Source of the DNA: Fidelibacterota bacterium
Lineage (GTDB): Bacteria; Fidelibacterota; UBA8477; JABMPR01
Assembly: GCA_013202495.1 (NCBI GenBank)
Contig: JABMQQ010000047.1
Coordinates: 1 to 57,272 of the forward strand
Length of the DNA stretch: 57,272 bases
Direction: 5' to 3'
Position numbers and translations under genes: made by a program. The notes beneath the pieces are model-generated. The model ran no database searches. It worked only from the letters and a program-made list of their open reading frames with translations, and was not told where the DNA came from. Numbering within the stretch: the stretch's first letter is position 1; each line of letters opens with the position of its first letter. Below are positions 39,624 to 47,882 of the stretch, one piece after another.

Positions 39624-40268
39624 TTACTTGCGTCGCTTACGCTTGTTAATATTTATATTTACCCATTCATCCGTCATCTGCTCCAGAAATTCGGGGCTTG
39701 ATCCTGGATTTGGATATTTTCCACCTGCGATTCGTTGCCTGCACGCTTCAAAGAGAACCACTGCAGTAGCCACCGATACATTCAGGCTTTCAACCATACC
39801 GAACATAGGGATGATAATGTTGGCATCGGCAAGTTTGGTCATTTCTGAAGATACCCCGCGATTTTCATTCCCTAGTATGACTGCAGAGGGTTGTGTCCAG
39901 TCAATATCATGGATAGAAACTGCGTCGGTAGCAAGATGGGTTGTATAAATTTTGAATCCCCTCCCCTTTAAATCTGCCGCCAGTTTCTCGGGATCACGAT
40001 ATTTGTTCTGTTTGACCCATTTCCCACTACCGGTAGTCACTTTGGGATGTAGATCAGGGAAACTCTCTTTTGTGTATAGAAGTTGAACTTCATCAATACC
40101 TACTGCATCTACAGATCTGAAAATGGCAGCCACATTGTGAGGATCATGAATATTTTCGAGAATGACGGTAAGATCGAATTGCCGATGACTGACAACTTGT
40201 TTAATTGTATCCAGTCTCTTCGCAGTAATGGTACCTACGATCTCTCCAGGGGGTAGGTTGGACTTCAA
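39624..40268 (-). CDS. trmH: TrmH family tRNA/rRNA 2'-O-methyltransferase
   Basis: A 214-residue SPOUT enzyme. The three SPOUT motifs are visible: ILENIHDPHNVAAIFRSVDAVG, AVILGNENRGVSSE and IIPMFGMVESLNVSVATAVVLFE. The layout and size match TrmH, which methylates the ribose of G18 in tRNA with SAM. Start is TTG 40268, 10 bases after the ybjQ stop, with only a weak AAGAAG site. The C-terminus is very basic (KRKRRK), fitting RNA binding. It ends a four-gene overlapping operon. Confidence 0.93.
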   Translation of the reverse strand: MKSNLPPGEIVGTITAKRLDTIKQVVSHRQFDLTVILENIHDPHNVAAIFRSVDAVGIDEVQLLYTKESFPDLHPKVTTGSGKWVKQNKYRDPEKLAADLKGRGFKIYTTHLATDAVSIHDIDWTQPSAVILGNENRGVSSEMTKLADANIIIPMFGMVESLNVSVATAVVLFEACRQRIAGGKYPNPGSSPEFLEQMTDEWVNININKRKRRK

Positions 40269-40278
40269 TATCTGCTTC

Positions 40279-40593
40279 TTAAAATTTTACAGCAGTTCCA
40301 AAAGCCATGACTTCAGCAGTTCCCTGCATAATCATCGCAGTTGAAAAGCGTACGCCAACGACTGCGTCTGCTCCCATATCATCAGCTTTTTGCAGCATGC
40401 GCTCTATGGCTTGATTGCGAGCATGCGCCATCATTTCTGTATATTCTGGAACTTCACCACCAACCAGGGTTCTCAACCCGGCCACAATATCTCTACCAAT
40501 GTTACGAGCCCTGATAGTACTACCTGTCGCGACACCGATATGTTTGGATATTTGCTTACCGGCTACGTTCTCTGTTGTATACCATGCTACCAT
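40279..40593 (-). CDS. YbjQ/UPF0145 family protein
   Basis: A 104-residue cytoplasmic protein matching the YbjQ (UPF0145, putative heavy-metal-binding) family: TTENVAGKQISKHIGVATGSTIRARNIG is its typical start (shown in parts: VAGKQISKHIG, GSTIRARNIGRDI), and DDMGADAVVGVRF its typical end. Members form pentameric rings; their function is not established. AGGAG lies 6 bases upstream of the ATG. It overlaps the small membrane-protein gene by 7 bases. Confidence 0.9.
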   Translation of the reverse strand: MVAWYTTENVAGKQISKHIGVATGSTIRARNIGRDIVAGLRTLVGGEVPEYTEMMAHARNQAIERMLQKADDMGADAVVGVRFSTAMIMQGTAEVMAFGTAVKF

Positions 40594-40850
40594 TTTTCTC
40601 TCCTGAATTTTTCAGTTTTACGCATCTCCACGCGTTGAATAATGACATAAACCAAGGCTGCCACAATCACGAGAATAAAACTTGTGGCCAATACCCTTTC
40701 AAAAGTTGAGACCGCCTCTCCCTGCCACAGATCCCAGGCAATACTGTGTAATCCAATACTTGCCAGAATAATCATACCGGCTACAAATATCCGCGAGAAG
40801 AGATTTGAACCCCCTCTTTGGGGCTGGCTATTCCTCGTCTGGTTCACCAA
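40587..40850 (-). CDS. Small two-segment membrane protein
   Basis: An 87-residue protein starting at GTG 40850 with AAAGG 8 bases upstream. Two hydrophobic segments are seen (IFVAGMIILASIGLHSIAW and VLATSFILVIVAALVYVII), with basic residues at both ends, so both ends are probably cytoplasmic. It overlaps the DUF971 gene by 23 bases and ybjQ by 7 bases, which supports it being a real, coupled gene. No family recognised. Confidence 0.72.
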   Translation of the reverse strand: MVNQTRNSQPQRGGSNLFSRIFVAGMIILASIGLHSIAWDLWQGEAVSTFERVLATSFILVIVAALVYVIIQRVEMRKTEKFRREKW

Positions 40851-41142
40851 GAGCCTTTAAAAGCTTCAGAGTATAGATTCCAGAATCATGGCGATCTGCC
40901 CATGTAAATTGTATAGCGTAATGTCCCACCCACCGAAAAGATTGCAGCTCATAGGTGCTGGCTGTTTTTAACATGGGCAAGCCAAAGGTCTTATGTCCAA
41001 AGAGATCACTTTCGCCGGAGCAATTTGCACAGGGACAAGCGTCTCGGAGTTTATGATAGTCAATCAGTGCTTCATCACCATCATCCCAGCGAATGGCTAC
41101 GCCCACAGGAAGTTGGATGAGTTCTAGTATTTTCATGTTCAT
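40828..41142 (-). CDS. DUF971 domain protein
   Basis: A 104-residue protein made up of a DUF971 (gamma-butyrobetaine hydroxylase N-terminal-like) domain: the ACPCANCSG cysteine motif, then the VGHYAIQFTWADRHDSGIYT end that is highly typical of the family. Standalone DUF971 proteins are common in bacteria and are linked to iron-sulfur protein handling, with unproven function. AAGGA lies 4 bases before the ATG. It is the first gene of the group with the small membrane protein, ybjQ and trmH. Confidence 0.9.
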   Translation of the reverse strand: MNMKILELIQLPVGVAIRWDDGDEALIDYHKLRDACPCANCSGESDLFGHKTFGLPMLKTASTYELQSFRWVGHYAIQFTWADRHDSGIYTLKLLKALGEPDEE

Positions 41143-41263
41143 GGATCCTTTCGACGCAAATATAAGCGCTTCAAGCGAGACAGAAATAATTATCGAGGAT
41201 AGTCTTGAACGAAGTCATCTTTATTCTGAGACTTTTTGTATCAACTCCTCGCTGTAATAGTAC

Positions 41264-41296
41264 AAAAAAAGCCTCGGATAGTTCCGAGGCTTTTTT
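41264..41296. terminator. Bidirectional rho-independent terminator
   Basis: GCCTCGGA (41271-41278) and TCCGAGGC (41283-41290) form an 8-pair stem with a 4-base loop, flanked by seven A (41264-41270) and six T (41291-41296). It follows the MFS gene on the minus strand by 17 bases and marks the end of the long operon that begins at 55709. Confidence 0.92.
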
Positions 41297-41313
41297 GTCA
41301 AATGTTGGCGTAA

Positions 41314-42654
41314 TTATTCTGAGTGTTCCTCAATATACGCGGCTTCTCGTTTGCCTTCTTCCTCATCGACAAATTTGAAAAGGATGGCGCCAATGACAAA
41401 AAGTATCACTACAGATCCTATACCCCAGCGTGAGGCAATTTGGCCAATGGCCATTTGCTGCTCAGGTGTGTTAGCAAGTGGTCCAAGTGTACCTTTAATG
41501 GTTAAGCCCACGACACCTATCAGGAGCGGACCAAGGATTGCAGCAAATTTTCCCAGCATATTGTAGAAACCGTAAAATTCACCTTCCTGTCCTTTGGGGA
41601 TCAGTCTGGAGTAATAAGAACGACTCAAAGCCTGGATTCCACCCTGAACCAGTCCAATGGCGATGGCAAGGGCATAGAATTCTATTGGTTTGGTCATGAG
41701 GACACCATAAAAGGTGATGATTATGTATGCGAATATTGCCAGATATATGGATTTTCTAACACCCCACCTTTCACCAAGTCTTCCAAAAACTATGGCTGCA
41801 GGGAATCCAACGAATTGTGTAATTAGTAGAGCAATTATGAGGTCATTTGATTCAAAGCCAATTGACATGCCATAGTCTACAGCCATTCTGATAATGGTAT
41901 CTACCCCATCGATATAGAACCAGTAGGCCAGTAAAAATATTGAAACAGTCTGCAAGTGTCTGATCTTCTTCCAGGTATCAAGATACTGTTTAAAGCCAGC
42001 TTTAATGACGGCTATGCCACCCATGGTGCCCTCTGGCTTCTTCTCTTCCACCCAAAAAATAGTAAACAAAGTGAAAACACCCCACCAGATTGCCACAGAC
42101 AGGAATGATATTCGAACCGCTTGAGCTGGTCCATCAAGTCCAAAGGTCTCAGGAAAAAGTGTCATGGCTACATTCAAGGCAAACAGTACTCCTCCTCCGA
42201 GATAGCCCATGCCAAAACCCAGACCTGAAATTCGATCAATATTTTTCTCAGAGGTGACACTAGGCAGGAGTGAATCATAAAATATGTTCGCACCAGAAAA
42301 GCCTATAATACCCATTATGTACACAAAAATGGCCATTTGCCAATTGCCTTCCTGGACAAGGAAAAGACCAGCAGTCATGAGGGCACCTAGATAGGCAAAA
42401 AAGATCAGGAATTTTTTCTTGGCAGAACCTTTATCAGCGATGGCACCTAAAATGGGAGCCATTAAAGCAACAATGAGACTGGCAATAGAGTTAGCGGCAC
42501 CTAATTGGGCTGTACTGACATTTACATCTGCACCCGCACTCCAATAACTTTTAAAAAATATTGGGAAAAATCCAGCCATAACGGTGGTGGCAAATGCTGA
42601 GTTTGCCCAGTCATACATTGCCCAGCCCCAGATTCCTTTTTTGGTTTTATCCAT
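41314..42654 (-). CDS. MFS transporter, UMF1 family
   Basis: A 446-residue, 12-segment transporter. The start WGWAMYDWANSAFATTVMAG is characteristic of the UMF1/Atg22-like family, and the first loop has an MFS-like GAIADKGSAKKK. The second half has GRLGERWGVRK. GGGAGG lies before the ATG. UMF1 proteins are commonly encoded beside sugar-use genes, but their substrates are unproven. It is the last gene before a strong terminator, separated from the symporter gene by a long perfect palindrome. Confidence 0.88.
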   Translation of the reverse strand: MDKTKKGIWGWAMYDWANSAFATTVMAGFFPIFFKSYWSAGADVNVSTAQLGAANSIASLIVALMAPILGAIADKGSAKKKFLIFFAYLGALMTAGLFLVQEGNWQMAIFVYIMGIIGFSGANIFYDSLLPSVTSEKNIDRISGLGFGMGYLGGGVLFALNVAMTLFPETFGLDGPAQAVRISFLSVAIWWGVFTLFTIFWVEEKKPEGTMGGIAVIKAGFKQYLDTWKKIRHLQTVSIFLLAYWFYIDGVDTIIRMAVDYGMSIGFESNDLIIALLITQFVGFPAAIVFGRLGERWGVRKSIYLAIFAYIIITFYGVLMTKPIEFYALAIAIGLVQGGIQALSRSYYSRLIPKGQEGEFYGFYNMLGKFAAILGPLLIGVVGLTIKGTLGPLANTPEQQMAIGQIASRWGIGSVVILFVIGAILFKFVDEEEGKREAAYIEEHSE

Positions 42655-42792
42655 GAGTTAACCTCCCTGTGTACCAATACAGCACAAGCTGTAAAAGTTA
42701 TTGGTTCTTTATTCTTCTGAGATGTTTAAGACTTCGTAATCAATATAGGCAGCCACTTAAATATGCGAAGTGATTTCTTGGGATACAATGGC

Positions 42793-42828
42793 TTCTCTAG
42801 GCTGGGATTCGAATCCCAGCCTAGAGAA
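42793..42828. repeat. 36-bp perfect palindrome with TTCGAA centre
   Basis: The arms 42793-42810 and 42811-42828 are exact reverse complements. It begins 8 bases after the symporter stop on the minus strand and would form a very stable RNA hairpin with no extra loop. There is no U-tract. It may end or protect the symporter mRNA, or lower expression of the UMF1 gene that follows. It resembles a tRNA T-arm only by chance. The rest of 42655-42835 shows nothing definite. Confidence 0.7.
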
Positions 42829-42835
42829 TGCTGGA

Positions 42836-44797
42836 TCAAACTGTAATTTTTGAGATGGTAAATTTCCACATCCAGGCAAATCCTGCCAGAGCTAGAATGA
42901 ACAGACCAATACCAATCCCCCAGTTGCCGAAGACCATGTGTCCAATGGCAAAGGTTAAGCCCCAGATCATGGCCACACCGGCGACCCAGTTCCCTAGAAA
43001 ACCTTTTGAAACTGGTTGCAGTGTATGGGTGACCTTCGACTGTATTGGTGCCCACCATCCTCCAGGCTGAACCCTCTGATAAAAGTTTACCAGGGTTTCT
43101 TCGCTTTCCGGTTTGGTTAGAAATGTCACGGTAAGCCATGAAATAATGGAAATAGGTACAATGATTAGCAGCTTCAAATGGAATTGCATGGTAATTCCAA
43201 AGAAAACAGGATCTGGACCAAATAGTTCATATTCCAGGCCTGCTCCAATAGTTTGAAAATAAGCCACAACTTCAAAAATGATAGCCAGGAGCAGTGATGT
43301 AGCTAATGCTGTAATCTCAGTCCAGGCATTGATACGCCACCAGAACCAGCGCAGGATAATGACAAGACCTATTCCCGCTCCCATTGCTGCCATAAATTTC
43401 CAGGCTTTTTCAATACTTTGCATCTGCATGGCGATGTAGGCGGCTACAATCATGAGGACGACTGTGGCAATTTTAGATATCACCACATAGTGACGCTGCG
43501 CAGTGTCATGATTTGTAAATGCGGATTCTGGTTTGAGAAAGCGTTTGTATACATCATTAATGAGATAGGAAGCAGCCCAATTTAAATGGGTGTCGATGGT
43601 GGACATGAAGGCTGCTAAAAATGAGACGACCAGGATACCTCGCATCCCACTACCCAATAACTCCTTCATGACCAGAGGATATGCTGCTTTGGTGCCAAGC
43701 TCATGGGCGCTCAAATCAGTAAACATAACAATTGAGGCTAGGGCAACCACAATCCAGGGCCACACTCTTAGCGCATAGTGAGCAGTTTGATACCACAAGG
43801 TGGCTGCCAGGGCATGGCGTTCATCCCTAGCGGAGCCCATGCGTTGGATGATATAGCCACCACCATCAGTGTTATACATGGACCACCACAATATGGTCAT
43901 ATATACCAGGAATTGTGAGAAGGGGGATTCCCAAAAAGCGATGGTAAAGAACCCAGCCTCAGGGACTGGCGGTATAAAGCTTAGCGTATTTTCGTGGACA
44001 ATTGGGGTTTGGGAGAGTTGTTGCTTTAAGCCTTCCAGGGAAGCACTCAACTCCACACTTCTCAATGAATCCGTCGCCACCGCAAGTTGTGATGTCACCT
44101 GTTGAATGTTGGCTTCAATATTAGCATGCTCACCGGTAAAGCTTCGTAATTTCTCTAAGATTACATCCATTCCACCGGCATAATTCACGGCAATAATCGC
44201 CAGAGCAATCGACCCAAACATGGCAATGGCAAATTGGACTAAATCAGTGATGACAACTCCCCAGAAACCCGAGAGTAAGGAGTAGATCACCGCAATGACC
44301 ACACATATCCAGACCGCCGCCCATTTGTCCACATCCAGCATGACAGCTGCAATGGAAGCCATGGCGTTGATCACCCAGCCCATGACAATGAAATTGTACA
44401 TGATAGCAAAGAAACCAACTTTGAATAAACGTAAACCGGCAGCAGGCTTGCCTGAGTATCTTATTTCAATCAACTCATTATCGGTAAGTACCTCTGCTCT
44501 TCTCCACAGTCTGGAGAAGAGGAAAACACCCAATAGTCCAGCCAACAATTGGTTCCACCAGAACCAATTTTGCCAGATACCTGGTCCACGAACAAATTCA
44601 GTGACTGCGAGGGGTGTATCTGCAGCAAATGTAGTTGCCACCATCGAGGTGCCAACCACCCACCAGGGCAGGGTTCTCCCGGCCATGAAATATTCACTGG
44701 TTGAACCAGCGGCTCTCTTGTAAAAAAAGATGCCAACGCCCATTGAAAAAGCGATGTATGCACCAATGATTGACCAATCCAAAAATGAGAGAGCCAT
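42836..44797 (-). CDS. Sodium:solute symporter (SSS family)
   Basis: A 653-residue, about 14-segment symporter. It starts with DWSIIGAYIAFSMGVGIFFYKR and the SSS motif SEYFMAGRTLPWWVVGTSMVATTFAADTPL (in parts), with the later SFLAAFMSTIDTHLNWAASYL sodium-site region. Residues about 210-290 form an extra polar, helix-rich loop (GEHANIEANIQQVTSQL) not seen in short family members. AAGGA precedes the ATG. It lies 32 bases after ampG and probably imports a sugar or amino sugar; the substrate is not visible. Confidence 0.9.
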   Translation of the reverse strand: MALSFLDWSIIGAYIAFSMGVGIFFYKRAAGSTSEYFMAGRTLPWWVVGTSMVATTFAADTPLAVTEFVRGPGIWQNWFWWNQLLAGLLGVFLFSRLWRRAEVLTDNELIEIRYSGKPAAGLRLFKVGFFAIMYNFIVMGWVINAMASIAAVMLDVDKWAAVWICVVIAVIYSLLSGFWGVVITDLVQFAIAMFGSIALAIIAVNYAGGMDVILEKLRSFTGEHANIEANIQQVTSQLAVATDSLRSVELSASLEGLKQQLSQTPIVHENTLSFIPPVPEAGFFTIAFWESPFSQFLVYMTILWWSMYNTDGGGYIIQRMGSARDERHALAATLWYQTAHYALRVWPWIVVALASIVMFTDLSAHELGTKAAYPLVMKELLGSGMRGILVVSFLAAFMSTIDTHLNWAASYLINDVYKRFLKPESAFTNHDTAQRHYVVISKIATVVLMIVAAYIAMQMQSIEKAWKFMAAMGAGIGLVIILRWFWWRINAWTEITALATSLLLAIIFEVVAYFQTIGAGLEYELFGPDPVFFGITMQFHLKLLIIVPISIISWLTVTFLTKPESEETLVNFYQRVQPGGWWAPIQSKVTHTLQPVSKGFLGNWVAGVAMIWGLTFAIGHMVFGNWGIGIGLFILALAGFAWMWKFTISKITV

Positions 44798-44829
44798 GAG
44801 CTATCCTTTCGTCCGAAATATCTGAGAGA

Positions 44830-46494
44830 CTATGCTTTCGCCTCTACTTTTTTTCCAAATCCAGAGTCAATTCTAATAAAATAGAGCGCTACAAAACTGG
44901 GGATGGTACACAGGATGACATAGATAAAGAAATGCTGATACCCCAGGAATTCCTGAATATAGCCACTGATCATGCCTGGAATCATCATACCCAGAGCCAT
45001 AAAGCCTGTTGTCAGGGCGAAGTGCGCTGTCTCGTGTTTTCCTTGTCCAGCTACATACAGCATGTACAACATATAGCCTGTGAAGCCGAATCCATAACCA
45101 AACTGTTCGATTGCTATCATGGAATTAATCAAATACAGGTTGGACGGCATGGTGTAAGACATAAAGATATAGACCGTGTTGGGAACATTAATGGCTAGAG
45201 CCATCCACCAGATCCATTTTTTCAGACCATGACGAGATGCCAGGATTCCACCGCTGATCCCACCAATGACCAGGGCTAATAGGCCGACCGTTCCATAGGC
45301 AAAACTCTTTTCAGTCAAGGAGAGGGCCAATCCACCATTTTCTCTGGCATCCAGTAAAAAGGGTGACGCCATTTTGGTGAGTTGTGCTTCAGAAAAGCGA
45401 TAGAGTAACATGAAGGCCACTGATGCCACGATACCTTCCTTTTTAAAGAAGGACGAGAATATCTCCAGATAAGAATCCTTTTCATTAGCAGGATCCTTCT
45501 GAATATCACGCACAGGTCGTGGCAACATGTATTTGTGATAAAGGGCAAAGATGACAAATAGTCCGCCGAGGAAGGCAATGGATACAGACCAACCAAAAGG
45601 CACATTTCCAGCTTTTGCTTCAAATTTTGCTTCAGCAGGTGCAGTTAAATTTCCAATGACTTTGAGGGTTTGCTTCTGTGGAATATTCCAGTTGGTTGTG
45701 TCGAATTCCAAAATACCAGAGGTCACCAGACTAATATCCTGACTTCCTTTCTTCTGGCCAAAACTCATGACCACATTTTCCTCAGGGGGAGCCGAGAGGA
45801 TAAAGAAGATGTTGGTGGAGTCCAGGGTTCCACCTGGAAGTGGAACATTGATAACCTCAGGATAGATAAGGATTCTGGATTCACCATCATTCTGTTCTGG
45901 GATGATGATATCTGCCTCGGTGATCACCTCGGTGATTTCACTTGATGGTACTGAATGGATATCCACTTTGACAGTCTCAAGACCAGTATTGTCAATGATC
46001 AGGCCCGTGATTATTCCCAATAGACCTAACCCGGCGATCATAGCCAGACGGTAGAAAGTCGAGCGAATACCGGTGAAAAAAGCCTGGTCATGCTCACTCA
46101 AGCCCAGGATATAAAATCCATCTGCAGCGATATCATGGGTAGCAGATGAAATGGCCATGCCCCAGAGAAAAAGTATTGTCATGGGGAACCACCAGGGCAG
46201 GTGCAAAGAAAGAGAGACACCAAAGAACATGACGGCCAGAACCAGTTGCATCCAGAATATCCAGTTGCGTTTGGTGGAATACATATCCACAAAAGGGCTC
46301 CATAATGGCTTGATCACCCAGGGTAAATAGAGTAGGCCTGTCCAGAAAGCCAAAGTGGAGTTTGGAACGCCCAGCGTTTTATACATATCACTGGCCACAA
46401 ACATGACGATGATGTATGGAATTCCTTCAGCAAAATATAGGGATGGAATCCAGGTCCAGGGTGAACGTGCTTTTGTGGGTTTGTCAGTACTCAT
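44830..46494 (-). CDS. ampG: AmpG-like muropeptide permease with inserted Ig/Calx-beta-like domain
   Basis: A 554-residue MFS protein. The N-terminus WTWIPSLYFAEGIPYIIV and the segment ATHDIAADGFYI are typical of AmpG, which imports GlcNAc-anhydroMurNAc peptides. The start is ATG 46494, with AAGGA 7 bases upstream; a GTG 15 bases earlier lacks a site. After the fifth membrane segment about 128 residues form a soluble insert, predicted periplasmic. Its FFILSAPPEENV and FDTTNWNIPQKQTLKVIGN resemble Calx-beta or Ig-like adhesin repeats. The second half resumes with WSVSIAFLGGLFVIFALY. E. coli AmpG (491 residues) has no such domain. It lies between a NamZ gene and the symporter. Confidence 0.83.
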   Translation of the reverse strand: MSTDKPTKARSPWTWIPSLYFAEGIPYIIVMFVASDMYKTLGVPNSTLAFWTGLLYLPWVIKPLWSPFVDMYSTKRNWIFWMQLVLAVMFFGVSLSLHLPWWFPMTILFLWGMAISSATHDIAADGFYILGLSEHDQAFFTGIRSTFYRLAMIAGLGLLGIITGLIIDNTGLETVKVDIHSVPSSEITEVITEADIIIPEQNDGESRILIYPEVINVPLPGGTLDSTNIFFILSAPPEENVVMSFGQKKGSQDISLVTSGILEFDTTNWNIPQKQTLKVIGNLTAPAEAKFEAKAGNVPFGWSVSIAFLGGLFVIFALYHKYMLPRPVRDIQKDPANEKDSYLEIFSSFFKKEGIVASVAFMLLYRFSEAQLTKMASPFLLDARENGGLALSLTEKSFAYGTVGLLALVIGGISGGILASRHGLKKWIWWMALAINVPNTVYIFMSYTMPSNLYLINSMIAIEQFGYGFGFTGYMLYMLYVAGQGKHETAHFALTTGFMALGMMIPGMISGYIQEFLGYQHFFIYVILCTIPSFVALYFIRIDSGFGKKVEAKA

Positions 46495-46545
46495 TACGAT
46501 ATCCTTCACGTTGTGATCATCTCAGGCAGTTTATCTATTTTATGG

Positions 46546-47874
46546 TTAGTATATCAGGTATTTGGAATGAATGGCTTCAAACTCAAGCAATTCATTTTGA
46601 TAACTTGCGATGATTTCATCGGCTGTCTTTCCAGCATCCACCATCTCGCGGAGTGCAGAGCCTCCCCATAGACGGTCAGGACCACGGGCACTTCTCCATC
46701 CAAACTCCTGGGGATAATTCTTTTTGGTTATAACCAGGAGGTGAACCAGAAAGTCCACTGCTTTGTATTTATCGGGGTCGATGACCACAATATTAATCCC
46801 ATTGACAACTTCACCTTCAAAGAGTGGGTTCATGGCGGCGCCGGGCATATCTACTGGAGTGTATGAAATAGGCTCAACGGTGAATCCTTCAAGCCCTGTC
46901 GCCAGAAGTTCCCTGGCCATGAGTTTTCCATCCATATAAGGGGTTCCGATGTATTCGAAGGGAAACTCAGTCCCACGACCCTCATTAATTCTGACACCTT
47001 CAAGGAGACAGAGCCCTGGATAGGTCAATGTTTCATTGGTGTTTCGCATATTGGGTGAAGGTGGCAACCAATTGAGATCAGTTTGAGACCAGTACATATC
47101 TCCTGTCCAACCCTCACATTCCACGACGTGGAGCTCCAACGATTCTAGACCAGATATCATTTTCTCACCAACAATCATACGAGCCAGCTCTCCCATGGTC
47201 AATCCATAGCGAATCGGAATTTTGTAGCGTCCTACAAAGCTTTCAAAGCCCTCATCGAGAACATTGCCATTGATACGACGCCCTATGGGGTTGGGACGAT
47301 CTAATATCATCACTGGAATATCGTATTTAGCGCCAGCCTCAAGGACATAACCCATGGTTGAGATATAGGTATAAAAGCGCGTACCCACATCTTGAATATC
47401 AAATATCAGAACATCAATACCCCTGAGCATTTCGGGGTTCGGTTCACGTTGAGCACCATACAGACTGTAAATCGGAGCACCCGTGTTTGGGTCTATACCA
47501 CCTGGAATGGCGTCACCGCCTTGCTCTTTACCTCTAAACCCATGCTCTGGTGCAAAAATGGCCTTCATAGAGATGTCACTACTCGCATGCAATAAATCAA
47601 CGAGATGAGCTCCTTTTTTATTTACGGCAGTATGGTTGGTAACCACCCCTACATTTTTACCGAGGAGGGGTTCAAACCCCATCTTTTCCAGTACATCTAA
47701 ACCTGTGTGGACAATGATTTTTTCTTGAGGAAAATCGATTAATCCTATTTCCAATTGTTGATCTTCATGTGGTCCTGGGATCTCTTGCTGGGGACTACCT
47801 GAAGGCGAAGTCGCGCATGACCACAATCCGAGAATGATTAAACTGAGTAATAAGTGTTTTGAATATGATTTCAT
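46546..47874 (-). CDS. Exo-beta-N-acetylmuramidase, NamZ family (DUF1343), lipoprotein
   Basis: A 442-residue lipoprotein with lipobox LWSC at residues 17-20. The DUF1343/NamZ (GH171) family removes non-reducing terminal MurNAc from glycan chains, as shown for B. subtilis and Tannerella proteins. Conserved segments are VGVVTNHTAV, the FAPEHGFRG motif with a candidate catalytic Glu, FDIQDVGTRFYTYISTMGYV, LDRPNPIG and NEGRGTEFPFEYIG. AGGA lies 6 bases before the ATG. It starts 8 bases after the GH18 stop and is 51 bases ahead of ampG. It is a paralogue of the gene at 50342-51637. Confidence 0.9.
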   Translation of the reverse strand: MKSYSKHLLLSLIILGLWSCATSPSGSPQQEIPGPHEDQQLEIGLIDFPQEKIIVHTGLDVLEKMGFEPLLGKNVGVVTNHTAVNKKGAHLVDLLHASSDISMKAIFAPEHGFRGKEQGGDAIPGGIDPNTGAPIYSLYGAQREPNPEMLRGIDVLIFDIQDVGTRFYTYISTMGYVLEAGAKYDIPVMILDRPNPIGRRINGNVLDEGFESFVGRYKIPIRYGLTMGELARMIVGEKMISGLESLELHVVECEGWTGDMYWSQTDLNWLPPSPNMRNTNETLTYPGLCLLEGVRINEGRGTEFPFEYIGTPYMDGKLMARELLATGLEGFTVEPISYTPVDMPGAAMNPLFEGEVVNGINIVVIDPDKYKAVDFLVHLLVITKKNYPQEFGWRSARGPDRLWGGSALREMVDAGKTADEIIASYQNELLEFEAIHSKYLIY

Positions 47875-47882
47875 TTCTATTC

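Noticed and set aside
42793-42828. Possible tRNA T-arm (TTCGAATCC)
   Set aside because: No acceptor, D or anticodon arm fits around it, and the 53-61 pair would be wrong; it is a plain palindrome.
42726-43139. 137-codon minus-strand frame overlapping the symporter 3' end
   Set aside because: It overlaps the symporter by 304 bases in another frame, has no Shine-Dalgarno-supported start and no recognisable family.
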